A stretch of 64,000 nucleotides of DNA from Spirochaetota bacterium (GCA_017999915.1 JAGNKX010000017.1:1-64000), one strand, 5' to 3'; shown: positions 1 to 9,679, numbered from the stretch's first letter. Numbers and translations are program-made. Notes: a model not told the origin generated them from the letters alone.

Positions 1-8
1 ATGATCTC
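1..8. repeat. Target-site duplication, left copy
   Basis: The octamer ATGATCTC borders the insertion element on its left and recurs exactly at 1133-1140 on its right. An 8-bp duplication is the usual size for IS1595-family insertions (established knowledge), which fits the transposase inside. The window begins exactly at this copy, so it may start at a contig break. Confidence 0.8.
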
Positions 9-1107
9 AATTACCCTCCACATTCCCCACACGCTTCTTTCCTCTCAAATCCAAAATTCTCTCAAACCCATACACTCTCAATCCCTTCAATGCAGAGTAT
101 TCATCAAGGTACAACTGAGAGAATTCAGGACGGATGTAACTGTAGCCGGTAATGAACGCATGCTTGATAATTCGTTGATTGCCTTCTGCGACTTGATTGT
201 GGACACCATTCTTTGACCATCGATCACGAGCCCACACATTTCTTTTTTTGTCCTTTGCTCGTGCTGAATGATTCACAGAACGATGATTGTCATTATATCT
301 TTTCAACCAGGGATAGCCTTCATCCGTAAATGTTGGAGCATTGGCTGGCAGGAAGTCGAATAAAGGTTTGATGGTATGTTGCTTTTGGTCTGGAACGCTA
401 TCGAATATGACAGGACCTTTTTTAATGCCAATAGTATGTACCAAAGTGCCTATTTGATACTTTCCTCTTTTGTCAGCCACAGAATCACTCAAATATATGC
501 TGGCTGTCTGTCCATGGTGCTTATAACGCTTCCTATAGCCATTAGAACGCTCTCTGGCACTGAATAATGCCACAGTATCGGCATAAATAACAGGTTTTTC
601 CTCTATTTGCTTACTGAGGTCAATTTCTGGCTCTTTTGGGAATCTGAAGGAATCTCCAAATTCTTTATCAATATCTTTGACCATCAATGCTTTAATATCA
701 GGGATGAATTCTGATAAAAAGAGCTGCAGTCTCCTTTTGAGCAATATGGCCGAATTTGATGATACTCCGAGTTTTCTTTGAATGGATGCTGTGTTTAATA
801 CTTGAGGATGTAACTGCATTGCTTCTGTCAGGATATAGCCAAATGTCCATAATGGCAATTTGAAATGATGTAATGGTGTATATGCTGTTCTTGATCCTTG
901 GTAGTGGCATTGAGGACATCTGATTGCTGTTTCTCTGTTATAAATATTTACTGATAGTTTTGTTTTGCAATGAGGACAGTATTTGGGATATATGTTGTCT
1001 AAAATATTTTTTGTGAGTTGTGTGTAGTATTCGATGTTGATCTGAGGGAATTTGCCGTTGAATTTTTCTTTGGTTGTTTGGCTGTAAATTTCTTTGGAAT
1101 TGTTCAG
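7..1107 (-). CDS. IS1595-type transposase (zinc ribbon plus DDE domain)
   Basis: This is the DNA-cutting and joining enzyme of the element. An N-terminal zinc ribbon has two CPxC motifs (CPHC and CPQC). The catalytic part follows the ISXO2-like pattern: YADTVALFSARERS near the first acidic site, FTDEGYPWL near the second, and AEGNQRIIKHAF with YLDEYSAL at the end. The start is unresolved: the frame is open through the right end of the element and holds no ATG, GTG or TTG before the zinc ribbon. I give an in-frame CTG at 1107 as a provisional start, about 366 residues. The stop codon TGA straddles the element border, using the last element base and two bases of target DNA. The gene may use a non-standard start or be slightly decayed. 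Confidence 0.75.
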   Translation of the reverse strand: MNNSKEIYSQTTKEKFNGKFPQINIEYYTQLTKNILDNIYPKYCPHCKTKLSVNIYNRETAIRCPQCHYQGSRTAYTPLHHFKLPLWTFGYILTEAMQLHPQVLNTASIQRKLGVSSNSAILLKRRLQLFLSEFIPDIKALMVKDIDKEFGDSFRFPKEPEIDLSKQIEEKPVIYADTVALFSARERSNGYRKRYKHHGQTASIYLSDSVADKRGKYQIGTLVHTIGIKKGPVIFDSVPDQKQHTIKPLFDFLPANAPTFTDEGYPWLKRYNDNHRSVNHSARAKDKKRNVWARDRWSKNGVHNQVAEGNQRIIKHAFITGYSYIRPEFSQLYLDEYSALKGLRVYGFERILDLRGKKRVGNVEGN

Positions 1108-1132
1108 TTTGTGTGGAATGTGAGAGGGAAAT
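9..1132. mobile_element. IS1595-family insertion sequence, complete
   Basis: The element is 1124 bp long and carries one transposase gene on the minus strand. Its ends are imperfect inverted repeats: the left end (9-26) and the reverse complement of the right end (1115-1132) match at 13 of 18 positions and share the inner run CACATTCC. It lies between two copies of ATGATCTC and interrupts a sensor-kinase gene. The interior is clearly AT-richer than the flanking host DNA, which supports recent foreign origin. Ends, duplication and interrupted gene are seen directly; family placement rests on the transposase architecture. Confidence 0.85.
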
Positions 1133-1140
1133 ATGATCTC
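1133..1140. repeat. Target-site duplication, right copy
   Basis: Second exact copy of ATGATCTC, at the right border of the insertion element. It is part of the interrupted sensor-kinase reading frame, where it continues as the codons for Asp-Leu-Val just before the receiver motif GANDYLYKP. Confidence 0.8.
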
Positions 1141-1860
1141 GTGATCAGCTTCGTTAGCGGCGCCAACGACTACCTGTACAAGCCGGTGGAGCGCGATGAG
1201 CTCATTGCCCGGGTGAGGACCCAGGTGGAGCTGAAGAGGACTGTCCGTGACCGTGACGAGGCCAAGTACAAGCTTCTTCAGGAAAGAATGAATCCCCACT
1301 TCCTGTTTAACTCCCTCAACACGGTCCACGCTCTGATCGGCAGGGACCGCGTCAGGGCAGACCAGGCCGTCATCATGCTGGCCGATAATTACCGGTTCCT
1401 GATCGACTATTCCTTTCTTTCGCTGATCCCCTTTGACACTGAATGGCGCTTTGTGGAAAACTATCTGAAGCTGGAGGAGCTTCGCTTCGAAGATTCACTG
1501 TCGATCACCATGGAGCGACACGGCGATTTTACGTCGATCCGGATCCCGCCCCTGACGATTCAGCCGCTGGTCGAGAACGCGCTGAAGCACGGGTTTCGCC
1601 GGAAGGGGGGCCATGGAATGATCAGGATCCATGCGGAAGCGGGAGATAGCCGGGTGTTGATTTGCGTGAGTGATAATGGTCCGGGACCATCATCCGCTGA
1701 TCTATTCTCCCGTTCCCTCGGCAATATACGGAACCGCCTGAATCATTATTACCGGGACGTGGAGATGACTATCGATAAAGCGGAGGGCGGTGGGGCCCTG
1801 GCCCGTCTCGCCTTTTCCTATGAAAACAATATAACAATAGGCATGAGGAGCGCTCTATGA
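1133..1860 (+). pseudogene. Receiver-LytS-type histidine kinase, 5' end removed by the insertion
   Basis: The surviving part is the end of a receiver domain (GANDYLYKPVERDEL, where the Lys is the conserved switch residue), a short coiled linker, a His_kinase domain of the LytS/YehU type (NPHFLFNSLNTV, phosphoacceptor His codon at 1297-1299) and an HATPase domain (PLVENALKHG, then SDNGPGP). The phosphorylatable Asp and the rest of the receiver are missing because the IS element sits at 9-1132. An open frame continues into the element as far as a TTG at 1018, but those codons are element sequence. The stop overlaps the next gene's start by 4 bases, so kinase and regulator were translationally coupled. 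Whether a shortened kinase is still made cannot be told. Confidence 0.8.
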
Positions 1861-2606
1861 AGAATGATGGAGATCCAATATATTCAGTTCTTATCGTGGA
1901 GGATGAAGTACCGGCACGGGAGCTCCTGGTGGATTGCCTTGTGACACGCAATGAGCTCAAACTCTCCGGCATCGCCAGGAACGGCGAAGAGGCCCTGTCG
2001 AAACTCTCCGGCGGGGAATACGACCTTGTATTCATGGACATCAACCTTCCCTGCCTTTCCGGCATCGAGGTGCTGCGGCGCGTCAAAAAGCCGCCCTATG
2101 TGATATTCACCACCGCTTACGAGGCTTACGCCATCAGCGCCTTTGACGTGGGCGCGGTGGATTTTCTCCTCAAGCCCTTCACCATGGAGCGATTTGACCG
2201 TTCCGTAGAGAAGTTCCTGAACATGACCGAAGCCGCCGCGAGGAAGGAGAGCGGCGTCCATGGTTCTGCGGACCTGGGCCTGGCCTACCGCGCCGGGGGG
2301 AAGCACCGCATCCTGCCATACAATGATATCGTGTACGCGTGCTCGCGGGGGAGGAGCTCCATTATCCATACCCTCTCCGGTTCCGTGGAGGTGCCCATGA
2401 TCCTGAAGGACCTGGAGCTCAAAATCCCGGCCGGTCTCTTTGTCAGGATCCATAAACAGCACATTGTGAATGTCACTTTTATTGCGGAGGTGGAATACTA
2501 TATCGGAGGCCAGTATCTCGCCCACCTCAAGGATGAGGATGAGAGCATTCTCACGGTGGGAAGAAAATACGCCCCCTATCTCAAATCGCGGCTGAACATG
2601 GATTGA
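1857..2606 (+). CDS. LytTR-family response regulator
   Basis: DNA-binding response regulator of 249 residues. The N-terminal receiver has the acidic pair VEDE, phosphoacceptor Asp61 in FMDINLP, and the switch Lys in LLKPF. The C-terminal half is a LytTR DNA-binding domain, recognisable from HRILPYNDIVYA, the VPMILKDLE segment and the FVRIHKQHIVN segment. LytTR regulators pair with LytS-type kinases, and the upstream kinase remnant overlaps this gene by ATGA. Because the insertion breaks the kinase, this regulator may now lack its phosphodonor. Its targets are unknown; LytTR sites are short direct repeats that I did not find convincingly here. Confidence 0.88.
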   Translation: MKNDGDPIYSVLIVEDEVPARELLVDCLVTRNELKLSGIARNGEEALSKLSGGEYDLVFMDINLPCLSGIEVLRRVKKPPYVIFTTAYEAYAISAFDVGAVDFLLKPFTMERFDRSVEKFLNMTEAAARKESGVHGSADLGLAYRAGGKHRILPYNDIVYACSRGRSSIIHTLSGSVEVPMILKDLELKIPAGLFVRIHKQHIVNVTFIAEVEYYIGGQYLAHLKDEDESILTVGRKYAPYLKSRLNMD

Positions 2607-2713
2607 CCCGTCATCGGGTTGTACCGCGCAGCTCAAGGCCTGACGGTTTTTCCTTGAAAAAAACCGGGGCGGTACGGTAGGGTGGTCCTATACCGGTGAT
2701 GTCGAGGGTGCCA

Positions 2714-3775
2714 ATGAAAAAAATCTGTTTGATCCTGGGGATGATGCTGTTCCATTCCGCCATTTTCGCCGATCAGCTTTTCCTGAAGGACGGCTCGATC
2801 CTGAAAGGAAAAATTATCCGGATCACCGAACATGACGTTGAATATGACCCTGAGGGTCCCCGGGTATTTGACGTTGTTGACAGGAGTTCGGTCGCGCAGA
2901 TCCTTCATGATAACGGAAAGACGGTGAGCGCAGAAATGGAATCTCTCAAAGAGTTGTCGCGCCCCGGGGGGTTCCTCGATGCCCGGGTGCGGGTCGGCGG
3001 CTTTTTCACCGCGAGCGCCCTCCGGGGCGGGGTCGTGGACCATGAGAGGCGCCTCTTCAGTTTGTATCGTCCGGATCTTTACATTGCCTATGTCAAGTCG
3101 AGGGATTATGGTCTTGGCATTACGGCCATGGGGGGCGGCGGGGAGATCGATCTGCTGCCGCCGGCCCTCAGGTTCGAACGGAAGCGGGATTTCGATTTCA
3201 CCGGGATTAAATTCGGCCTGAAGGCCCGATATTGGTTCCAGTTCTCCGACAGCGCCGTCGTCAATGAGCGGGTCTACTACAGCTCCGTCGAGGGGTACGA
3301 GCAGTTCCGGGGCAGGCTCATGAGCCATCACGGCTGGGGCGCCGGCCCGGAAATGAACCTGGTCTTCGGTCCGCGGAACAACAGCTTCAATTTCCTCATA
3401 CACTGGTATGCCCTGGTGGGGCAGGTCTTCGGCGGCCGGATCAAGGCGGCTGCCGCCCTGCGGAGCGCCCACCAGCTGCAGTTCGAGCTGGCGGGCCTGT
3501 ACGGGTTCCCGGCCCTTATCACCGCCGCGGCCCCCGGCGTCATAGCCGCCACCCGCCTGTGCAACAGGGCCTCCTTCGGCGGTTACACCTTGCGGCTGGG
3601 ACTGGGGCCGCATTTCACCATGAACAGGAATTTCCCCATCACCTTTGGCCTCAACGTTTTCTATGGCTACTGGAACATCACCTTTTCAAGGGCGCCCCTG
3701 GCCTATCTCGACGGGAGAAGAAAAGCTGCCCACCATGAGATCGGAGCGGAGATATCATCGGGCATTCATATATAG
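2714..3775 (+). CDS. Exported protein of unknown function, possible outer-membrane beta-barrel
   Basis: The mature protein begins after a signal peptide (MKKICLILGMMLFHSAIFA, cut before DQ). The frame is open from a GTG at 2696, but the ATG at 2714 opens directly into the signal peptide and is preferred. The first ~60 mature residues (QLFLKDGSILKGKIIRI, then DRSSVAQIL) resemble the short SH3-like leader seen in many exported proteins of diderm bacteria. The rest is rich in alternating hydrophobic and aromatic residues with Gly turns, as in a beta-barrel. No family was recognised. It stands alone, 107 bases after the regulator gene and ahead of a palindromic repeat. Confidence 0.65.
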   Translation: MKKICLILGMMLFHSAIFADQLFLKDGSILKGKIIRITEHDVEYDPEGPRVFDVVDRSSVAQILHDNGKTVSAEMESLKELSRPGGFLDARVRVGGFFTASALRGGVVDHERRLFSLYRPDLYIAYVKSRDYGLGITAMGGGGEIDLLPPALRFERKRDFDFTGIKFGLKARYWFQFSDSAVVNERVYYSSVEGYEQFRGRLMSHHGWGAGPEMNLVFGPRNNSFNFLIHWYALVGQVFGGRIKAAAALRSAHQLQFELAGLYGFPALITAAAPGVIAATRLCNRASFGGYTLRLGLGPHFTMNRNFPITFGLNVFYGYWNITFSRAPLAYLDGRRKAAHHEIGAEISSGIHI

Positions 3776-3784
3776 ATAGTTTGC

Positions 3785-3845
3785 CTCGACTACGCTCGGG
3801 GCAAGGGTTCGGCGACCGAACACAGTCGTATCTCGACTTCGCTCG
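3785..3845. repeat. REP-like repeat pair with central hairpin
   Basis: Two near-identical units, CTCGACTACGCTCG (3785-3798) and CTCGACTTCGCTCG (3832-3845), flank a small hairpin TTCGG-CGA-CCGAA (3808-3820). This resembles the short palindromic intergenic repeats scattered through many bacterial genomes. It sits between the exported-protein gene and the B12-radical SAM gene and could act as a transcript end or a recombination point. Only this copy was noticed in the window. Confidence 0.5.
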
Positions 3846-3905
3846 ATAACCGGGGAGTGGTATAGTCCTTGACAATAATCAACAGCGGCCCCATCTCATA
3901 ACCCC

Positions 3906-5333
3906 ATGAGAATCGTCCTGGTACATCCAGCCGGGTCCAACTGGATCAAGGGAATGCAAGACCTCGCAGCCGTGGCGAACCGCATGGCGCCGTTGGGCCT
4001 TCTCTCCATCGCCTCGTACCTGGAGCGGTCGGGCCACGAGGTCTTCGTCCATGACTGCCTGGGCCCCGGCGCCCTCCGGGGGACAGAGAAAAACGCGGCC
4101 GCCGTGGCGACCCTGAGGCCGGACATGATCGGCGTTTCAGCCACCACCTCCGGCTTTCTCGATGGGTACCGCCTTGCCTCCCTCGTCAAGGAAAAATGCC
4201 CCGGCGTCATAACCGTTTTCGGCGGCGTCCATATCTCGGCCCTGGGTGGGGAGCTCCTCGAAGGGTATCCTGAAATCGATTACCTCTGCCTCGGCGAAGG
4301 GGAGGTCACCATGGCGGAACTGGCCGATGGCCGGGACCCGAAGGCCATCGACGGCCTGGCCTGGAGGAACGGGAAGGGCGTCACGGTAAACCGGCCCCGG
4401 GTCCATATCGCGGACCTTGATTCGCTCCCCTTCCCGGCCTACGGAAAGCTGGCGGGGTTCCCCCGGGGCTACAACCTGCCCCTCTTCAGCTATGTGAGGG
4501 CGCCGGGCGCCACCATGATCACCAGCCGCGGGTGCCCCTACCAGTGCTCCTACTGCGACCGCTCCGTGTTCAAGCGTGGTTTCCGCTACAATTCGGCCGG
4601 GTACATCTACGAGCACATGAGGCACCTCCGGAACGACTTCGGCGTACGCCACGTCAACATCTACGATGACCTCTTCACCATGAACCGGGATCGTATCGAG
4701 GAGCTGTGCGGGCTTCTCGTTACAAAGCCGCTGGGGATGAATTTCAACTGCGCGGTCCGCGTGGGCCACGCCGATGACGACCTCCTGGCCCTTCTTAAAA
4801 GGGCCGGGTGCCTCATGGTGTCCCTGGGGATCGAGTCTGCCGACCCGGATATGCTGAAGCGCCACAAGGCCGGTGTGAAGCTCGAGGCGGTGCGCGACAC
4901 CGTGGCCCGGATCCGTAAGCAGGGCCTGCGGGCCAAGGGGCTCTTCATGATGGGCCTCCCGGGCGAGACCGAGGATTCAGTCCGGGCCACGAGCGACTTC
5001 GTCATGTCCCTGGGCCTGGACGACATGAACATGGCTAAGTTCACTCCCTTTCCCGGAGCCCCCATCTGGGCCGGCATCGAGAAGGAAGGGACCCTGGAGA
5101 ACGACTGGCAGCAGATGAACTGCCTCAACTTTGTATTCGTGCCGAAGGGGATCTCTTCCCGGGAGCGCCTAGACCGCCTCTACAACGAGCATGTGAAGCG
5201 CTTCTACTCGGACCGGGCCTGGCGCAGGAGGTTCGCGAAGCGCCTCTGGCAGCACCGGTGGAGCCTCTGGTATTTAATCAGACACATCCCCTCATTCGCC
5301 CGGGCCCGGAAGAACTTCGAGCCGGGGGAGTAA
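3906..5333 (+). CDS. B12-binding-domain radical SAM enzyme (1)
   Basis: Cobalamin-dependent radical SAM protein of 475 residues. The N-terminal Rossmann-like B12 domain (about 1-140) has IGVSATTSGF and TVFGGVHISA. It lacks the DxHxxG base-off motif, as do several BchE/HpnP relatives. The radical SAM core carries the 4Fe-4S motif C210-x3-C214-x2-C217 in SRGCPYQCSYCD, followed by the TIM-barrel segments MVSLGIESAD and GLFMMGLPGETED. Such enzymes methylate or cyclise unactivated carbons (established knowledge); the substrate here is unknown. It opens the lipid/polyene region and is one of three B12-radical SAM genes in the window. The start is the ATG that begins the typical MRIVLVHP strand. Confidence 0.85.
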   Translation: MRIVLVHPAGSNWIKGMQDLAAVANRMAPLGLLSIASYLERSGHEVFVHDCLGPGALRGTEKNAAAVATLRPDMIGVSATTSGFLDGYRLASLVKEKCPGVITVFGGVHISALGGELLEGYPEIDYLCLGEGEVTMAELADGRDPKAIDGLAWRNGKGVTVNRPRVHIADLDSLPFPAYGKLAGFPRGYNLPLFSYVRAPGATMITSRGCPYQCSYCDRSVFKRGFRYNSAGYIYEHMRHLRNDFGVRHVNIYDDLFTMNRDRIEELCGLLVTKPLGMNFNCAVRVGHADDDLLALLKRAGCLMVSLGIESADPDMLKRHKAGVKLEAVRDTVARIRKQGLRAKGLFMMGLPGETEDSVRATSDFVMSLGLDDMNMAKFTPFPGAPIWAGIEKEGTLENDWQQMNCLNFVFVPKGISSRERLDRLYNEHVKRFYSDRAWRRRFAKRLWQHRWSLWYLIRHIPSFARARKNFEPGE

Positions 5334-5453
5334 CCCCGGCCTGATCGGAGAATGACACCGACCGGTCGTAAATGTTTTTTTCTTGCCTTAATTATCACAA
5401 TCCTATAGCAAGTTCCGGGGGCCGGTGTACAGGTACGCGAGGGGGTTTCTGCC

Positions 5454-7307
5454 ATGAATAGTAACCATGCTGCCACGGACGGTATCGAATCTGTCCGAAA
5501 AGACCTGAAGAATTTCACGACCATGTTTATCATCTCCACGGAGAGCGTGAGCTTCCTGGCCATAATTCCCATGATCGTGCTGTATGCATGGACCAACTTC
5601 AACATGAGTCCCGAACAGGCCGCTGTTTTTTTCCAGTGGGTCGCGGTGGCGGTTACCTTCGGCTTGATATCGACGAATATAACCGATCGCATCATCATCG
5701 CGCCGATATCCAGGTATTTTAAAAAGCTCCTGCGCAATGAACCGGTGTCAGACGAGGAGTATCTGCGGGCCCAGATCAGGTTTTTCAAGCTCCCCTACAT
5801 TCATGCGGTGAACTCGGCCTTCCAATGGCTGGTCGGTCTCAGCGTTTGCGCAGTTCCCTTTACCCTGACCGCCGACAACCTGACGGCAATGCAGATCATC
5901 AATGTGTACCTCGTCGTCATTATCATCCCGCCCTTTGGAGGAGTGCTTTTTTTCCTGCTTACGGAGATCTTTTTACAGAAACTGCTTAACAAGGGGATCT
6001 TCAGCCACCTCGCGCTGAAAAGCTTCAACTTGAAAATGAGCCTGATGAGGCGTGTGTTCCTGTCGATCATCTTGGTTCTGATCGTGCCTTCCATCGCTCT
6101 GAACGGCTACTATCTGGTCTTCATAGAGAACGCCCGCCTGATAACGTCGGTTTCCATCGCGAAGCTCGGCGGCATCATCCTTTTCGGGATTGTCATGGCG
6201 GTCAGTGTGGTGATCGCCCTCTGGAAATCCATGTCGGAGAAGATCAGGCTGATATCAACGTTCATCGAAAGGATCGGCAGCGGCGATCTCGCGACGGCCA
6301 AGAGCCTTTTCGCCGTCATCGACGAGCTGACGAACATCAACCAGACCGTGTACGTCATGAAAAAGAACATAAGCACCATGATGTCCGACATCAATACGAT
6401 CTCCGCGCAGATCGATAATTCAAGCAATGACACCTCCCGGATCACCCAGTCCTTTTCCGAGGTCACGCAGAACCAGGCGGCCACCGTGGAGGAGGTGACC
6501 GCGACCATTGAAGAGATATCGGCGGGGATGGACCAGATCGCCACGGGCGCCCAGGGGCAGGTGATGAGCCTGAAATCGCTCATCGACCGGATGGGGGACC
6601 TGTCGCGGATTATAAAGGAGCTTTCGGAGAACGTTTCGAGCGCGTCGGAGCTCTTTGGAGGAATTTCCGCGGAAGCGCTCCAGGGGGAGGAATCGCTGCG
6701 CCAGATGAACGACAGCATGCTCACCATAAACGCGAGCTCCCAGGAGATGACGAACATCGTGAGCATCATCCAGGACATATCGGATAAAATAAACCTCCTG
6801 TCGCTCAACGCGTCCATCGAGGCGGCGCGGGCCGGGGAGGCCGGCAGGGGTTTTGCCGTCGTCGCTGACGAAATATCGAAGCTGGCGGAAAACACGGCGT
6901 CCAGCGTAAAGGACATCGACAGGCTCATAAAGACGTCCGACGGCGAGATCCGCAAAGGGCTTTCCGGCGTCACCGACGTGGTGGACCGAATCGGCCGGAT
7001 CGGGACCGGCATCAACTCCATGAACGAGATGGTGGAGAATATAGCGGGGATCATGCAGAAACAGATCGATATCAACGAGATGGTCGATCAGGAAGCGAAC
7101 AAGGTCATGATCAAGTCCCGGGAGATCGAGGGCGCCACCATGGAGCAGAAGACCGCCATTACCGAGGTCGTGCATTCCATCACCAGGATCAACGAGCTGA
7201 CCCAGACCATCAGCGCCGGGTCCGAGGAGATCACGTCCAATACGGACGAGAACGCGAAAATGGCCAGTGAACTCAAGGCCAAGGTCGAGCAGTTCAGGAT
7301 CGCCTGA
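5454..7307 (+). CDS. Methyl-accepting chemotaxis protein with six-helix membrane sensor
   Basis: Chemoreceptor of 617 residues. The N-terminal ~260 residues hold about six hydrophobic helices and no obvious periplasmic ligand domain. A HAMP-like linker follows ([15 protein letters not shown]). The C-terminal signalling coiled coil has the hairpin tip [20 protein letters not shown], where CheA and CheW bind in known receptors. No che or flagellar gene is nearby, so it must signal to partners elsewhere. It sits between a radical SAM gene and the acyl ligase gene, which may be chance. The upstream gap holds an ACCGGTC-containing motif at 5353-5367 discussed in the findings. Confidence 0.9.
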   Translation: MNSNHAATDGIESVRKDLKNFTTMFIISTESVSFLAIIPMIVLYAWTNFNMSPEQAAVFFQWVAVAVTFGLISTNITDRIIIAPISRYFKKLLRNEPVSDEEYLRAQIRFFKLPYIHAVNSAFQWLVGLSVCAVPFTLTADNLTAMQIINVYLVVIIIPPFGGVLFFLLTEIFLQKLLNKGIFSHLALKSFNLKMSLMRRVFLSIILVLIVPSIALNGYYLVFIENARLITSVSIAKLGGIILFGIVMAVSVVIALWKSMSEKIRLISTFIERIGSGDLATAKSLFAVIDELTNINQTVYVMKKNISTMMSDINTISAQIDNSSNDTSRITQSFSEVTQNQAATVEEVTATIEEISAGMDQIATGAQGQVMSLKSLIDRMGDLSRIIKELSENVSSASELFGGISAEALQGEESLRQMNDSMLTINASSQEMTNIVSIIQDISDKINLLSLNASIEAARAGEAGRGFAVVADEISKLAENTASSVKDIDRLIKTSDGEIRKGLSGVTDVVDRIGRIGTGINSMNEMVENIAGIMQKQIDINEMVDQEANKVMIKSREIEGATMEQKTAITEVVHSITRINELTQTISAGSEEITSNTDENAKMASELKAKVEQFRIA

Positions 7308-7397
7308 GGCCGCATAATCGCTCAACATCACAGATCATAGTTACTTCCACAGAAATTTTCCTTGATATTATCAACCATATCCGGATGAATACATTCT

Positions 7398-8753
7398 ATG
7401 TCTGATATTGTCTCATTAATCCGCCGCCTTCTTTCCGGTCCGGCCGAGCCTCTGAAGGAATTTGTCTCCCCCGGATGCACCTACGGCGACTGCTACAGCC
7501 ACGGGGCCGGCTTCGTGGACCGTTTTTCCGCGATCGAACATGACGGCGAGCCGGTTTGCCTGTGCACCGAGGACCGGGGCATCATCGCGTCTGCCATGCT
7601 CTCCTCCCTGGCGGGAGGACCGGTGTGCGTGCTGCCCTATTCGCTCTCGCCCCAGGTGCTTTCGGAGATGCGCGATATCCTCGGGTTTCGGTACGCCATT
7701 GTGGACGCTCCCATGGAGCTTCCGGACGGCGTGGCTGGCATACTGCCCGAGCGGGGCCAGTGGCCGCCGGCGAAGCGGCCGAGGGATGCCGATTCCGTCT
7801 TCATGCAGCTGTTCACCGGCGGGTCCACCGGTAAGCCGAAGGTCTGGCAGAAAACGGCGCGGAACCTCCTTGCCGAGGCGGCCTACCAGGCCGAAAAGTA
7901 CGCTTTCGTCGGCAGCGACCTGGTTGCCGCCACGGTGCCGCCCTATCATATATACGGCCTCCTCTATACCGTGATGGCCCCTTTTCTCGCTTCCGCCTCG
8001 GTCCTGCCCGGCACCTACGTGTTTCCCGGCGAGATCGCGTCGGTCCTCGCTGAAAAGCCGGCCACGATCCTGGTGAGCGTTCCGGTCCACTACCGCCTGC
8101 TCAAGGGCGCCGACATGGACGCGCCGAAGCTCCGCCTGGCCTTTTCATCGGCCGGGCCCCTGGACAGGGAGGACGCGGCAGCATTTTACCGCCGGACCGG
8201 CGTCGGGCCGGAAGAGATATACGGCTCCACCGAAACGGGAGGGATCGCCTGCAAGTCATCGGCGACGGGGCGCAACGACCTGGAGCCCTTTGAGTGCCTT
8301 GAATGGAAAATCAGCCATGACCGCCTCTGTGTAAAATCGCCCTTTATCTCTCCGGACCTTCCCGTGGACGGCAAGGGCTTTTTCATGACCGGGGACCGGG
8401 CCATGGCCGCCGGCGGCGGCCGCATCACCCTCCTCGGCAGGGCCGACGGCGTGGTGAAGGTCGGCGGAAAAAGGGTTGATTTAAATGAGGTGCAGGATAA
8501 GATAAAACGGCTTCCGGGAGTCCGGGACGCCTGCGTGATATCAATGAGCGGCAGCAGGGGAAGGGGAACGGACATAGCCGCAGTCATCGAAACCGACATG
8601 AGCGAAGAGGAAGCCCGCGCGTGCATGGCGGGCGCCCTGGAACGCTATGCAGTGCCGCGGCGGATACGGACGGTGGCGACAATGCCGGCCACCTCGACCG
8701 GCAAGTACGACCGCGAAGCCATCATGAAATACTTCGAATTTGAGCAGAAATGA
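7398..8753 (+). CDS. AMP-forming acyl (acyl-ACP) ligase
   Basis: Adenylate-forming enzyme of 451 residues that would activate a carboxylic acid with ATP and load it onto CoA or an ACP. The phosphate-binding loop is FTGGSTGKPK (139-148). The adenylation motif YGSTETGG follows. The C-terminal cap has GRADGVVKVGGKRV, and the catalytic Lys436 lies in STGKYDRE. It is shorter than acetyl-CoA synthetases and close in size to the ligases of aryl-polyene clusters that charge the starter acid. It overlaps or abuts the malonyltransferase gene, so the two are co-translated. Starter activation for the neighbouring ketosynthases is the likely role; the acid cannot be deduced. Confidence 0.85.
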   Translation: MSDIVSLIRRLLSGPAEPLKEFVSPGCTYGDCYSHGAGFVDRFSAIEHDGEPVCLCTEDRGIIASAMLSSLAGGPVCVLPYSLSPQVLSEMRDILGFRYAIVDAPMELPDGVAGILPERGQWPPAKRPRDADSVFMQLFTGGSTGKPKVWQKTARNLLAEAAYQAEKYAFVGSDLVAATVPPYHIYGLLYTVMAPFLASASVLPGTYVFPGEIASVLAEKPATILVSVPVHYRLLKGADMDAPKLRLAFSSAGPLDREDAAAFYRRTGVGPEEIYGSTETGGIACKSSATGRNDLEPFECLEWKISHDRLCVKSPFISPDLPVDGKGFFMTGDRAMAAGGGRITLLGRADGVVKVGGKRVDLNEVQDKIKRLPGVRDACVISMSGSRGRGTDIAAVIETDMSEEEARACMAGALERYAVPRRIRTVATMPATSTGKYDREAIMKYFEFEQK

Positions 8754-8764
8754 AAGGGGGCGCT

Positions 8765-9679
8765 ATGGGCGAAAAAACGGTATACATGTTTCCGGGCCAG
8801 GGATCGCAGTCCGTCGGGATGCGGGGCAAGCTCGGCACCCTGACCTCTGAGCAGAAAGAGCTTTTCAGCGCCGCGGATTACATCCTCGGATTTCCCCTGA
8901 GCGCCCTTATCGACGAAGGTCCCGACGAGGAGCTCACCCGCACCCCCAACACGCAGCCGGCCCTTCTGGTCATGGGGACCGCTTTCGCCATGGCCCTTGA
9001 CGCCCGGGGCCAACGGGCGGACATCGTCATGGGCCATTCCCTCGGCGAGTACACGGCGCTGGTGCACTGCGGCGTGATCGACTTCAGGGACGCGGTGAGG
9101 ATCGTGCGCCGCCGGGGCGAGCTTATGGAGAAGGCCGTGAAAAATACGCCGGGTAAGATGGCGGCGGTCATCGGCACGGAACGGGAAAAGCTCGAGGAGG
9201 TTCTCTCCCGATGCTCGAAGGAGGGCGTTATCGAGATCACTAACTTCAATTCCCCCCAGCAGGTGGTGCTTTCAGGCGAGACAGCGGTGGTGAGCCGCGC
9301 CGTAGCGATGATCAACGAGGGAGGCTCCGGCAAGGCGGTGGAGCTCAACGTGTCCGCGCCGTTCCATTCATCCCTGATGAAGCCGGCGGCGGAGGAATTC
9401 GAAAAATTTCTCGCGGAGTTCGCCTTCGCCAGGCCCAGGCTTGAATTCATAGACAACGTGACCGGCGCCATGGAAAGCGACCCGGAACAGATTAAGAAAA
9501 AGCTGGTGGACCAGCTCTCGAGCCCGGTCCAGTGGGAGAGATCGGTGCTCGCCGCCTGCGAAGCCGGCGCGTCCGTTTTCGTGGAATCGGGACCGGGCAC
9601 GGTTCTCTCCGGCCTGGTGAAGCGCATCGTGAAGGACCAGAAGATAGTGAACGGCGAAAAGCTCCTCAGGGAGGCCTGA
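8765..9679 (+). CDS. fabD: Malonyl-CoA:ACP transacylase
   Basis: Moves malonyl groups from CoA to ACP, supplying the extender unit for chain elongation. Seen: the GQGSQ oxyanion-hole motif at 11-15, nucleophile Ser92 in GHSLGEYTAL and catalytic His201 in APFHSSLM, over the full family length of 304 residues. An ATG at 8750 overlaps the ligase stop codon, but the ATG at 8765 has a better ribosome site (AAGGGGG) and starts closer to the conserved YMFPGQGSQ, so I chose it. Its place directly after the acyl ligase suggests it serves the cluster, though it could also be the general fatty-acid enzyme. A two-way terminator follows at 9705-9724. Confidence 0.9.
   Translation: MGEKTVYMFPGQGSQSVGMRGKLGTLTSEQKELFSAADYILGFPLSALIDEGPDEELTRTPNTQPALLVMGTAFAMALDARGQRADIVMGHSLGEYTALVHCGVIDFRDAVRIVRRRGELMEKAVKNTPGKMAAVIGTEREKLEEVLSRCSKEGVIEITNFNSPQQVVLSGETAVVSRAVAMINEGGSGKAVELNVSAPFHSSLMKPAAEEFEKFLAEFAFARPRLEFIDNVTGAMESDPEQIKKKLVDQLSSPVQWERSVLAACEAGASVFVESGPGTVLSGLVKRIVKDQKIVNGEKLLREA

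Noticed and set aside
1018-1132. Upstream extension of the kinase frame to a TTG
   Set aside because: These codons lie within the insertion element and do not extend the receiver domain.
2633-3613. Minus-strand frame of 326 codons over the exported protein
   Set aside because: Antisense to a gene with a clear signal peptide; rich in Gly, Pro and Arg without motifs.
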